In this document: one piece after another, positions 1-33,797 of the stretch
How positions within the stretch are numbered: position 1 is the first letter of the stretch
Layout: each line of letters starts with the position of its first letter
Made by a program: the position numbers and the translations under genes
Notes under the pieces: model-generated
What the model saw: only the letters and a program-made list of their open reading frames with translations
What the model was told of the DNA's origin: nothing
Databases searched by the model: none
Source: Branchiostoma floridae
Lineage: Eukaryota > Chordata > Leptocardii > Amphioxiformes > Branchiostomatidae
DNA length: 64,000 nucleotides
NCBI RefSeq assembly: GCF_000003815.2
Contig: NC_049984.1
Coordinates: forward strand, 8,828,603-8,892,602
Reading direction: 5' to 3'

Positions 1-504
1 ACTTCAGGTGAGAACTTGTGTATTTTTTGTCTCATCATGTCATCAATGCTGTAGTCTTTTGTTCATGTCCCTGTGGTCACAAACAGTGTGGTGTAGTGGT
101 CTGTGCACTGTGCTACTTGCCATATATGGTTGATATCTTATGGCCCGCCTTTGCACCCAGGTCTGGAAAAGAGTTGCAACATCCTTTTGGATGGTGACAT
201 ATAGCCTGGTTATAAAGAAGCATATAGTCTCAAACCTGTACATGTAAAAGAAACCAACGCACTTATTTACTATGATATATACTATGGCAGAGATTTCCAG
301 GGTGCTTGGCCAAAAATATGAGTCGTGGCAAAGCTGCATTATGCTACAACTAATGAAAAAGCATTACCCTTCGTCTCAAGCATTACGCCTTCAATATGCT
401 ATACTATACTACTCTCTGTCTTTCTCTTCCTTCATTGATTTGTTTCATCCATTCATGAACATAATGAATGCACTCAGGTTTTCTTTCACCTGTGCCCTGT
501 TCAG

Positions 505-3519
<3,015 letters not shown>

Positions 3520-3545
3520 AAATGAGCCTGGAATTGCTTTACTTA

Positions 3546-3866
3546 GGCCACAGCAAGTAAATTTTATGAATTACATACTAGTACTTTTACAACAGTGCAA
3601 AAAGTAAGAATGCCTAGATTAGATTAGCTGTAATACCACCAAATGTGGTATTACAGCTAACACGTCTTTTATTTCTGTATTCAAAAAGTGCAGAAAGTGA
3701 CACTAGTGTGGTAGCCTAGTACCAGTACAATTACACTCAAAGTTACCACACTAAAAAAAGGATGACTTTCACAAGTATATTCCAGGATGTGTGGAACAAA
3801 ATTGTTTTTTTTTATTTATAAGTCAGACAAAAATCAACACATAATAAAATTTACCTGCTGTGGCCT
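3546..3866. mobile_element. MITE-like element with GGCCACAGCA termini
   Basis: Imperfect terminal inverted repeats start at GGCCACAGCAAGTAAATTTT (3546) and end with the reverse complement of GGCCACAGCAGGTAAATTTT (3866). Inside is a perfect 15-bp hairpin (3624-3638 with 3646-3660). A second copy, about 586 bp, lies at 11075-11660 and shares interior blocks in the reverse orientation (GTGACACTAGTGTG next to TATTCCTGTATT-like sequence). It starts 26 bases after the MRPL3 stop, so it probably forms part of that gene's 3' UTR. An AATAAA at 3843-3848 sits in its right terminus. No coding capacity. Confidence 0.75.
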
Positions 3867-5582
3867 TAGTTTAAGGCCAAACAATCTTACTTCAGTTGCA
3901 TAATTGTAATGTCAGTCTTTGTTCATTTTCGTATCATATAGATGATAACACAGGACAATCCTTCTATGATCAACATAAGCTTTTGTATCGAACTGTCAAA
4001 GCTCCATCAATTCACCATCACAGATTAGACAAAGACCAAAGTTTGGTCATTAAAGAGCCGTTGACCTTCGGCTTGTACAGAATGGTTTGGTTCAATTTTT
4101 TAAAATTAAAGTGAAGTCTAAGCACTACTCCTTCCCTACATGAAGTTACAAGGTACCTGTACATTGGGCTGAAGTGGGTACCTCTAACAGCATGATATTA
4201 CTGTGTGAGTGCAGCTATGAGTCATCCTAGCTCTTAAGTACAACACCATTGGACCTGAGCCCAACTTTGCTTCCAATTCTCCAGGTATCCCACTACACAG
4301 TTCCTGCCTCACCTCAGGCAACTCTGAAATGTTCATATAACCGGACACACACTAAGACAAATAAACACACCAACTGTTGGCAATTCCTCCATTTTTGTGG
4401 AGGTAATGATGCAGCAAGTCAGAGGGAGATGTAATTACCCCCCACATGGAACTTGTTTTGTCTTTAATTGCCCTTTTCAGCCCTATTTCTAGTTAACACT
4501 ACCTCGCATCATATCTACTACACAACTGCTGTATACCACATTACACACAGTGTAGAAAGAACATTTCCTTACAATTTCAAACCTCATGAGTATCAATAAA
4601 TGCATGTTTATTGTTATACGTGCCCAGAACAAGAAATTTCTATAATTGCACACTGCAGTTTACATACATAATATGTACCCTGTGGCACCGCCACAAGGCA
4701 CGCATTATGTATGGAAAACGATGTACAGACAAATCTGTACAACATGTGACAATTTGATGGTGTTTTTTGTGGACTCACATTGGACTTTTGTATTTTAAAA
4801 ATTCATTTAAATAGAATATCACTGTTGCTGACCACATATTCATGTTCATGTGTGCATGTGATATTTCAAACAATTATACAGTAATGCAATGACATTGTAC
4901 ATAGCCACGGTGATGTAGCACATAAACAACATAAACAAAGTACAGCTTCGCTTCACTGAAGCACTATGTTTAATGAGTATGTGTGTGTGTGCATGTGCGT
5001 GTGTGATCTTTCAATGTTAAGTACAGTCAGACTTGTACAAATGACCACCTTGTACATAAAGACCACCAGGCTATTGTGACTACTTTTCCTTATTGAAGCA
5101 AACAAACAGTAAGTTAACAATCCCATCTATAGTGACCACCAGTCAACACAGAACAGATTTTACAGGTTCCCTCAGTGGTCTTCTTGGGCATTTTTGGCTG
5201 TATCTCAACTGTTGAGGTGACGGAAGGGTCAGAAGGTAAAGAGATAACAATGGGGCACATGATAGACCCAGGACTGGTCTAACCAGTGGTACCACTTCGT
5301 TAGGCCACATTGCCTTGATTGTATGGTTGACATCCATGCGCGCATCAACTTTCGTTCATAAAAAACAAAGATATTTGCAACTATGCATTAAATCGTACAA
5401 AGGCGCTACAAAACCGTAAGATAGCAAATATGATAAATGGATACCAATGACGTAGAATGACTATTTTTCTTCCGCAACTGATTTTGTCGAAAACTAAGTC
5501 AAGTAACGTTGTATTGAACATTTTATGTTTAGTGCAGAACACTTAGATTTCACGATGACGGAATTTTTTAGAGGCCATACTC

Positions 5583-5587
<5 letters not shown>

Positions 5588-5629
<42 letters not shown>
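5588..5629. repeat. (GT)n microsatellite
   Basis: About 21 uninterrupted GT dinucleotides. Confidence 0.95.
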
Positions 5630-5630
<1 letters not shown>

Positions 5631-5961
5631 CTTGTAATACTGTACGCTCGCAGCAGTTTTGGGATGCCCAGAGGATGCCATCCATATAATCGAATAAGGA
5701 TGGCCTTATAATTACGCTATTGTCATGCGAGAATCAACAGGTCCCATGATCAGCAACACCATGTATAAATGAGGACACACTGGGAAACCATATAAACCGT
5801 CCGGACCTGCCTTTCATCAGACTGTACTCTTGGCTCGGGACGATTTAGGACTTCGGTAGACCCAAGTGCGACCGGCAGTTCAGTGAAGGTATCTGTAGTT
5901 TGTTCCCACGATCGTCAAACGACTGAAAACAGGGCATTCTTGGGCCGGATTAACCGCGCAG

Positions 5962-6110
5962 GTGCAGGTGTCCTGTCATTCCTGACAGGACACCTGCACT
6001 GTCTTGTTACGGAAAAAGTCGTCTGCGATCCTTGTCGGCGGTCAGTTTCTGCTGGCCGCCGACATCAAAATCGTACGACGGCCTAGGACAGATGTGACCG
6101 AGCCTCACTG
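5962..6110 (+). repeat. Perfect hairpin abutting a dispersed repeat copy
   Basis: Arms 5962-5978 and 5983-5999 are perfectly complementary over 17 bp (GTGCAGGTGTCCTGTCA) with a 4-base TTCC loop. It is followed directly by CTGTCTTGTTACGGAAAAAG, GATCCTTGTCGGCGGTCAG, AAAATCGTACGACG and GATGTGACCG, the blocks shared with 60665-60785 and 62514-62717. The hairpin is probably the folded terminus of one element. Confidence 0.6.
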
Positions 6111-6288
6111 AAAAGTGAAGACAGGATAACATTTGATTTTTAATCACTAGAAAAAAAGAGTTCCTCCAACTGTTTCCTCGGGGAATCCAACACGTACGTT
6201 GTACGTCCGGGCTGGATTACTCTGAGGGGTTTATGAAGCGGGAGTAGACATACCCCTTGGAAAGCGAAAAAAACCCAAATCTTTTAAA

Positions 6289-6388
6289 NNNNNNNNNNNN
6301 NNNNNNNNNNNNNNNNNNNNNNNNNNNNNNNNNNNNNNNNNNNNNNNNNNNNNNNNNNNNNNNNNNNNNNNNNNNNNNNNNNNNNNNN
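6289..6388. other. Assembly gap (100 N)
   Basis: Exactly 100 unknown bases, the usual convention for a gap of unknown size. Exons could be hidden here. Confidence 0.99.
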
Positions 6389-6512
6389 ATGTAGGTAAGA
6401 CGACGATATCGGTCTTGACACCACAAGTAATCTTTTACGCTATATAAAATTCTAATTTCCATGAAGGTCTCTCATTGTTACAACTCAAACTCCTGTTCTT
6501 CTTCTCCCACAG

Positions 6513-6605
6513 GACGTGAAGATGCATTTTCGTCGACCGTCGTTTGACGCGGAAAAGGTGGATCTGCTCACAGACGATGAGCCAATGCGGCATGTAAAAG
6601 GCTAA
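6513..6605 (+). CDS. Unrecognised candidate exon
   Basis: A polypyrimidine tract and acceptor (TTCTTCTTCTCCCACAG, ending 6512) precede a 30-codon open stretch to TAA at 6603-6605. An internal ATG at 6522 gives MHFRRPSFDAEKVDLL followed by acidic residues. Alternatively the exon stops at the GTAAAA donor-like site at 6594. Possible upstream exons may fall in the N gap. I recognise no family. Base composition is more GC-rich than the surroundings, which mildly favours coding. Confidence 0.3.
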   Translation, partial: DVKMHFRRPSFDAEKVDLLTDDEPMRHVKG

Positions 6606-9600
6606 AAACGTTCTGTGTCTTTACGTGCCACATTGTCTCCTTGTCTGCTGTGCTTAAGCATCGATGGAATCAACAACAGTCTTGCGGATCATCACCTCAG
6701 TCACACACCTGTTGGATCATTATTTTCGTTAGATAGATAGGCGCAACAGGAAAACTTAGATAATAGACTATGACTTCGCTAGTAGTCATATCATATCATT
6801 ACGTTCCCTTTACAAGTAATGGCCCATGGAAAATGGAGGTTATATGTATATCGTTTGTGTGAGTGCACTGTGCACCCTACATCTCTGTTCGTCACTAAGA
6901 TAATTCAAGAAGTTCTGAAGGGAATGGTTTATATTTGGTGCGTTGATAGGTTATGACAAAAACTGGGCATGATTAGATTTTGTGCCCCTGGCGGCTTTTC
7001 TATCTAGTTGTTTTTCTTCTTAATTCAACGGTTCATTTCTTGACACGCCCCCTCCCATTTTTTGACAGGGCAGTCTGTCAGGATCTGTCAGTTCTTCTTC
7101 CACAGACAACTCAGTCCTGATTGTACAGTGTGCACACACCCTCGGGGAAATATGCATGACAAAATTATAGGCTTCAAAGCAGGTTTGTTGGCAAGTATCT
7201 CACACAGTCAGTGTAGAGTCACATTTCTGCTCCACCTGATTTATGTTGCGTGAAAATAGGGTTGTGAATTATTATTGTCATTCTGATGACGGTCTTCATT
7301 AAAACAAAGAATTTTTTAAAAAACAAATAGGCGGTAGTCAGGGATTCTCTAATTGAATTTTAGATTCCGGCCGCGACGTCATTCAACAAATAAAGTTCAA
7401 ATGTAAAATTAAATGCATAAAGATACTGATATTTTCAACCGCGTATTGTTATACAACATTCACAATGCTTACTACTCTCCAAGCAGAGGTTCATGTGGAA
7501 ATCGTGATGTCAAACATAAAAGAAAAAGACGGCATAAGAAAAAGGTCACGACTTTCAAAAGTGACCCACTAACCTCTGCTTGGAGAATAAATGCTTACTG
7601 CACATTCTTACATTCACTTTTCAAAGCCTTGCAGTGCGAATTGAAATACAGGAAGTCTTTTTTGAATATCATCACTGAGATGTCAGATTTAAAATCAATG
7701 TCCCTTGCCAGCGGCCGACCAAACAAAAAAGGCCAGGGCCGTCAGATTTTGCTTGGGATGGCAGGTAACCAGAAACACGACTTTTTACTTAGGCCTTATG
7801 AGAACTTTGATAAACTCAGGGACGACGTTCACACAGTCTGAAGGATGTCTGTTCTTTTCAATTTCCATTATTTTCCATAATAAAACATATCATGGTACAG
7901 TCACGGGTTCTCTGAGTACGGGTTTCCAAGGAGGTTTTTTTTGTCTTTTTTAACCTCCTTGGGGTTTCAAATTCCCTAATTGTGAGCCTGTCCCGTGACA
8001 GACACGATACTTATGCCACCTTAACCCGTTTTTCTGCTAAAAGAACTCGTGAAAAGCATTGGTAGCCAATAATTGGTGATACATTTTGTAATTCAGTAGC
8101 AAGCAGAGGCTAGGATTATATTGGACATCTTTTAGGCGTTTTTTCGGCCTTTCTATTTTATGTTCAGTCTTTCTTGGTCTATATTGGCCAATGCAGAGCA
8201 GGAAAAACTGACAAAATCTCTTGAGAAAGACTGACAAAAAATGAAAAGGACGCCCCAAAGAAGCCGGAGCCTAATCTGCGGAGAGTACCACAAGTTCCAC
8301 GATAGCGTTCGAATTCTAAGTTACACTATCTCGTTCCAGCACACATAACGTTACATATGTCCCATTCGCACATTATCCACATTATTCGTTCATTATCCAC
8401 ATTAAAAATGAAAAATACTTTTCCACCCAACTGATGCATGATCTTTTCTAGACATCTTCATACATGCATACGCCTGTTATTTCAATGTTTTTCTCAACTG
8501 CAACCTATGTCTAAGTTTCATAATCACATGATTGTCGTAAGGCAAATAGACAGATGCTATGTGCAGTATGCCTACAATGCTTGATTCGTCTTATTAAAAA
8601 CCCAATGTATGTTAGAACCTTGACAATCCAGTTGAGCGTCACGAAAATGAAGAAATCAACGAATATATGCAAAAGTGGAATTTATGTAACAAAGTTTTTC
8701 ATCGAATATTACGCGTCACGTCAGTAAACGCTTTACTTGCAAGATCGAATGCACTCTAAGCTAAATGTGGATCCAAATAAAGCCAAGTCAAATCTGTACT
8801 CGGGCTGGCTACAGAGTAGGTGACGGGGACAGCGACGCTCATGAGCGCTCCCTTGCGTCACGAAGATTTTATGCAAGCATTAGTTGAGGATGCCCATCAC
8901 GTCCGTTCAAAATTGTGGCTTACTTGCAGGAGACTTGTATTTTCATTACAAACGATCCGCGGGAAATACAACAAGGAAAATCGATTCCGAATTTGGAGTA
9001 AAAGTAGAGGGAAAAGTCACTAAAATCAATGTTTTTGACAGCTGCGGCTATAAGAGGATATGAGAAGCCCGTTTTTCTTCGTGTCAGCCGACTGTTCACT
9101 CACAGGAGAGATCAGCAGGGATTTGAATGCAATTCAAAAGATTTTCCCCAGCCGAGGTTGGCAAAGCTCACACTTATATAACTGAACTTACGATATCTGC
9201 AAACCCTGGCAAGGGAGCATGTTTGAACTCAGGCGACCCTGAGGGCCCTCAACAGTCTTTCGGCAAAATGTTGTTCTCAATGGGCCTCTTAATCCTAAAC
9301 GATGTTATATCGATTATCTAACATTAGACATAGCGTTAACGTCTTCTGTACTTTGACTTAACGTTACTATTATCAGAAGTTTGTCGAATACTCTAAGTTT
9401 GTCAAATAGAATATGCTGTTCATCTTCACATTAAACCGCGCGTAACTTTGCCAGCAAACTTACAGACCTTACTGTTTGAGTCATTTTCTTTGGGCATGGA
9501 TATTGGCGGGGAAATCCTGCAAAAAGTCTAATTGACAAGAAGCACAGGTAACGTTATGCATTTGGGTACACTGGGTCAGTATACTTTGAACTTTCATTGA

Positions 9601-9805
9601 TCTTTATCAAATCTTTATTCAATGAACTGATTCAATGGCTCAGGGGATGAGGTGGTCGGATGGCATGCGAAAGGTGCTCCGGACTGGGCATTTTTGAGCG
9701 CCCATTCTTCATCATCATTCTTGTTTAGAAAATCTAGTCGGATGTGTTTACTCAATTGACAGGATGGCCCGATCAGTAGCTTCGGCATTTTTTTTTTATT
9801 ATTAC
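6606..9805. other. Intergenic DNA, mostly unassigned
   Basis: No recognisable gene. Contains a short inverted-repeat element (7464-7599) and an inverted pair CCAAGGAGGTT / AACCTCCTTGG (7927-7962). Open frames such as 8820-9023 and 9127-9321 show no family features and lack splice context. Confidence 0.5.
7464..7599. mobile_element. Small MITE with 10-bp target-site duplication
   Basis: An element of about 116 bp (7474-7589) has terminal inverted repeats CTCCAAGCAGAGGTT / AACCTCTGCTTGGAG. It is bounded on both sides by the direct repeat AATGCTTACT (7464-7473 and 7590-7599). A TSD of 9-10 bp would fit a Mutator-type or related transposase. The TCTCCAAGCAGA end also occurs in the element at 53326-53463. 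Confidence 0.75.
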
Positions 9806-10137
9806 CTGTCCCAAGTTTTGAATTTGGCGCCCAAACTCCAGACGGTGAGTGGTGCATCCGGGACATTGGGCCTCGAACTCGAGGAAGGTCACAGCTGACC
9901 TGACGACTCGCACCGCCAACACGCGGAATTCTTGCTGGGACGGCGCCGCGAAAGGTACGGTTTTCACTGCGTTCTGGTGTGGTAAGGACTGAGTCTTCTC
10001 TCTGGTTTGGTCGATAGGCAGCCAGTATACACTACTGAGAACTGTCCCGTCTTCTCGAAATTCAAGTGATGTTTTTTTAACAGCGTGAAGTTCTGCACTT
10101 GTCGCGACGTGGGACAAGTCACGCGTCGCGAGGGGTC
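9806..10137 (-). CDS. Unrecognised candidate exon, divergent from the RRM/zinc-finger gene
   Basis: A 110-codon open frame on the minus strand in CpG-rich DNA runs up to a good donor (GACAG followed by GTAATAA on the minus strand; exon end 9806). The translation includes VLSSVYWLPIDQTREK and FEAQCPGCTTHRLEFG, with a Cys pair. There is no in-frame ATG, so it would be internal or need an upstream first exon. No family recognised and no partner exon found downstream. It could equally be chance openness in a GC-rich promoter region. Confidence 0.25.
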
Positions 10138-10881
10138 TTTACACTAAGCCGTAGGAAGTGGGAGGGGGGCGACGTCGAAACAAGTTGTATTTTTCTTTCC
10201 CCTGTGGCTAACATGCTTAGCCTGACGGTTTAACACTTAATATGTATGACTGGTATGTCGATGTATAGATAGAAGAGCTGCAAATCAAGGCTAGTAGGCG
10301 CCAGGACATGGCATGGCATGGGGACCCCGAGGCTAGGAACGTGTTTTGTCGCTCGGTACAACATGTCGTGTGTGAGCTGGTCAGCACGTAACAGCGAGAT
10401 CCTAACCTCTGGTCTTTACATCTGCGTGTGACCCAGCGGTTTAAAAACCTGAAAGAGACATGTCCATCAACAAAGACCTAGACAGTGGGTCTAGAACATG
10501 ATACTCGTGCAAATAGTTGTCAACATCATGAAATTTTTACCAGTTACGTATAACTTATAAGAGTAAGATTCTTTAAATTTATGTATCTTACCTTGCTGAC
10601 AGTGTTTGTATATTCAACAGAAAGAGAAAGGCCGTAAGATGTTTACCTGTGGTATCCACTATAAAAACGTAGAATACTTCAGTCATAAGCTGCTTAGGTA
10701 TGATTAAATAATCAAGTATGCACTACTGTACTGTTTACTTTTAAGTAATGTATTTTGTTTCCGGAATATTCTTGAATATCATTGTTATGATTTGTTGTTT
10801 GTTATGAGTTCTCTTTAAAAGGAAACCTTTTGGTTTTTATTCTTGTTTTATTCAGGACGACGACAAACTACAGAAAAAGAC

Positions 10882-30892
<20,011 letters not shown>

Positions 30893-32095
30893 CGCCCCCT
30901 TGCAGATTTTGACTGAAAGACAGCCCTAACCTGGCACACCCCGTATCAGCAGATGGATATGGAGTACAGGGGACAAAACTCTTATTGTTTCACTCAGCAT
31001 GGAGGCCATAGATTTACCGCTCTACTATTATAGATTTGTACATTTAGCCTTTTGCAGCTGCATGTTCTGGTTTCTGTTGTTCAGTGCGGTATGGTAATCC
31101 AATTTGCTTACTGTTGGCACTTGGTATATAATTACTAAATGGCTGCATTTTGTGGAATTTATGTTCAGCACTAGAGGATTATGTGCCATCAAGTTATTTT
31201 GTTAAGTAGGTTTGGGGGAATTTCTCAACAATATTGTATGACTTGTTTGTTTAAAGAAATTTGCTATATATCTTTGTCAGATATGTACATTACCACTTGC
31301 ATAAATGGAATTTTAGCATGCATATGTACCACTGTCACCAGTCCTTGTTACCATGTATGGGGGAGTCATCTCCACTTTTTCCCCAGACAAAGCCAACAGG
31401 AACCTTAGTTTCAATGGGCCAGAAAAGGGACATAAGACACACAAGCAGATTTTGAAGCAGCTTGCAAACTTTTGAGACACTCCTAGTCTCTTGCAACCAG
31501 GCAGTTAGATGTCTCTTGCTACCACTGAACATACTGTTGTGCACCACTTTGTTTTACATTAAGCCACTTGCTTTTTTTAATAGCATCCATTTGGATAGCT
31601 TCAGCAGTATAGTCTTAAACAGGATGGGTCTGTTTGATTTGATAGTATTTGTCTGTACAAGAAATCAACAACTGTAAACTTTTTATCAATACAAACAAAG
31701 TAGAAGAGTGACTGAGCTTGGAATCAACCATTCCACTCAGCACATTGGGGGTATTTTCTACACCTGCCATCCTCTAGCACCAAAAAGAACTGTTGGGCTT
31801 CTTCAGCAGTAAATAGCGACAACTCCTGTAGATTGTCATAGATTTATACAAAGTGTTGAAGAAGAAAAATCATGTAAATTAAAATAGAGTATTGATAAAT
31901 GGTGGGTAGATGGTCTAAAGGCCACCAAGTTTTACACTCAATGTGACCACTATATAATGTTCTGATCTCTGCCACTTAAATGTCTGCGATGTTTTTACTG
32001 TCTCCTAATTGTATAGGCACAAAGATCTTCACAATAACAGGTGTCAGTTAAAATGTACTGTGTTTATCTCAATAAAGACCTATTTTCCACATGTT
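30893..32095 (+). other. 3' UTR of the RRM/zinc-finger gene
   Basis: No further coding frame follows the TGA at 30890-30892. The first strong polyadenylation signal is AATAAA at 32071-32076, followed by a T-rich stretch, suggesting a 3' UTR of about 1.2 kb. Confidence 0.6.
32071..32076 (+). terminator. Polyadenylation signal AATAAA
   Basis: Canonical hexamer with TATTTTCC and TTCCTTGTATTG downstream. Best candidate for the RRM/zinc-finger gene. Confidence 0.55.
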
Positions 32096-33032
32096 CCTTG
32101 TATTGTCAATGTTACGAGTGATATAGAAATAATCATTACCGAGTACCTACTTGCTTGGCTATTTTAGCCCTACATAAAGAATTCATCGGAGTTGGCCACC
32201 TAACAAAGTATTGTACAACATTTGTGTAGACTGAATTTTCTTTTTACTTACCCTGTTTGTTCACAATACAATAATGTTCACACTACTTACTTGAGCACTT
32301 TGCATTGACAAACATTTTGAATTGACACATCACAGTCTATATCTAGCTATTGCCATATTAAAAACTGAAAAAAAAATGGAAGCCCCAAACGTTATGGTGA
32401 AATTTTCCATTTTTGAATTTTTTTGCACCAGAGAATTTCCACAGCTAGTAAAGAAACTGATAACAAAATAGAAGAAAGTTCAATTTTTGGTAAAGACATA
32501 TAAATATTTTAGGATCCTTTATAACAAACCTAAGGAAAATCACATTTTTATATACAAAATTGGTGTTAATTCGTAGCTAAAACTTAAAAGCAATTAAACA
32601 AATTTTTAAAGACTGGCATCCAGTTCAATTCTGATGACAATTTTAAAGCTACATTGTATACACAAAATTTACACATATACCTTCATAACACAACTCTTAC
32701 AGTTTGTAAGATATTTGGCAATAAGAAGTAATACATTAGTTCCAGACATCCATGCTTCCACTGGCAGGAAGTCAACTTGAAAAAGGGCCAATCCCACATT
32801 GTATAATATGATCAAAATTCTTCTCATCATTCTGATACATATGCTAGCAAAATATCAAACTTAAAAAGAATTCTGCTGAGAAAAGTTGACTGAATTCTCA
32901 TTACATTTTAACTACATGTATGTAACTACATTAATCACTAAAATATCTATGTAGCTTACCAACATTGCTTTGAAATGGTCATGCCCCATACTGTTACATA
33001 CCCCTGATATGGCCAATCCTAACTTCTTGTCC

Positions 33033-33697
33033 TATGCAGAGCCTTGCCCATGCACACACAGCTGAGATTTTCACTTTTGTGGGCAAGGCCTTTAACCAGC
33101 TGTCAGTCAATAACAGAATCACTGTGGGGCCGCGTAGCACAGTGGTAGTGTATTCGGCCCGTGACCGAGAGGTCGCCGGTTCGAATCCGCCTGCCGTGTT
33201 GCCGGTCTTGTGCCCTTGGGAAAGGCACTTTACACGACTTTCCTCACTTTACTCAAGTGAAAATGAGTCGTCCCTCGGATAGGACGTTAAATGGAGGTCC
33301 CGTGTTTGGGGAGAGCCACACCCCGGGCACGTAAAAGAACCCGCCACATGTGCGATGGTGCGATGTTAGCGGATCAAACCATTCCGGCCAAAATGGGGTA
33401 GGGAATTTCCCGAGCAGCCTCGTAACCCCTGCTTCGCCTATTGAGTCAGTGAAGTCAAGCTTGCTTAAGCTTGATGTTTCTGACTTAGGGAGAAGAGATG
33501 CTGCTACAGTTATCGCTATGGGCCGCTCTTCATCACCATGATGGTAACATCAGGCCCTACGAACCTGATTTAGAAAAAAAAAAAAAAAACTTCTTGTAAA
33601 TGTTTCTTTAGGTACAGCTGATTGGCTGGCAGATGGTCATTAGTGGGCATACACACAAAAGTGGAAAACTTAGCCTAGTTTAGCATGCCTTGGCAAG
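33033..33697. mobile_element. MITE, GAAGCTCTGCTAA family, copy 3, split by a SINE
   Basis: The left part (CCTATGCAGAGCCTTGCCCA, TTTTCACTTTTGTGGGCAAG, TTTAACCAGCTGTCAGTCAA) and the right part (GGTACAGCTGATTGGCTGGC, ACAAAAGTGGAAAACTTAGC, TTTAGCATGCCTTGG) line up with copies 1 and 2 once the 464-bp SINE at 33126-33589 is removed. The SINE is therefore the younger insertion. Confidence 0.8.
33126..33589 (+). mobile_element. tRNA-derived SINE with poly(A) tail
   Basis: The head looks like a tRNA: GGGGCCGCGTAGCACAGTGG contains an A-box-like TAGCACAGTGGTAG, and a B box GGTTCGAATCC lies at 33178-33188 at tRNA-like spacing. An unrelated body follows (TGCCCTTGGGAAAGGCACTT, CCTCGGATAGGACGTTAAAT, GTAAAAGAACCCGCC), then a tail ending in 16 A residues (33574-33589). 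This is the layout of a Pol III-transcribed SINE mobilised by a LINE. A diverged relative lies at 62967-63262. Not a functional tRNA gene. Confidence 0.88.
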
Positions 33698-33797
33698 TTG
33701 CCAAAGATATATTATATTGGCTGCAGGTGAGGCTCTGTGTAAAAAAATTATGTATCTCTACCTTGTACTTTTAGTAAAACATATAGCTAGGGTAATG

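Larger units (their letters stand above)
3867..6288. other. Intergenic DNA between MRPL3 and the next candidate exon
   Basis: No convincing coding exon. It holds an imperfect hairpin (4663-4713, CATACATAAT arms), a degraded copy of a repeat reading ACAGTCAGACTTGTAC...CTATAGTGACCACC (5023-5150; compare 34783-34860), a GT microsatellite (5588-5629), a strong short hairpin (5962-5999) and a dispersed repeat copy (6001-6110). TATAAA-like boxes near 5763 and 5790, followed by GC-richer sequence and a GTATCT donor-like site at 5889, could mark a promoter and 5' exon. That is speculative. Confidence 0.5.
32096..33797. other. Convergent intergenic region between the RRM/zinc-finger gene and FAM8A1
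   Basis: Both flanking genes point inwards here. 32096-33030 is AT-rich with nothing I can assign beyond possible FAM8A1 3' UTR. 33033-33697 is a MITE interrupted by a SINE. Confidence 0.6.

Noticed and set aside
5583-5635. Poly-Thr/His peptide frame
   Set aside because: Encoded solely by a GT microsatellite.
33126-33190. tRNA gene call at the A-box/B-box sequence
   Set aside because: The head looks like a tRNA but lacks a coherent acceptor stem and runs into a SINE body with a poly(A) tail.
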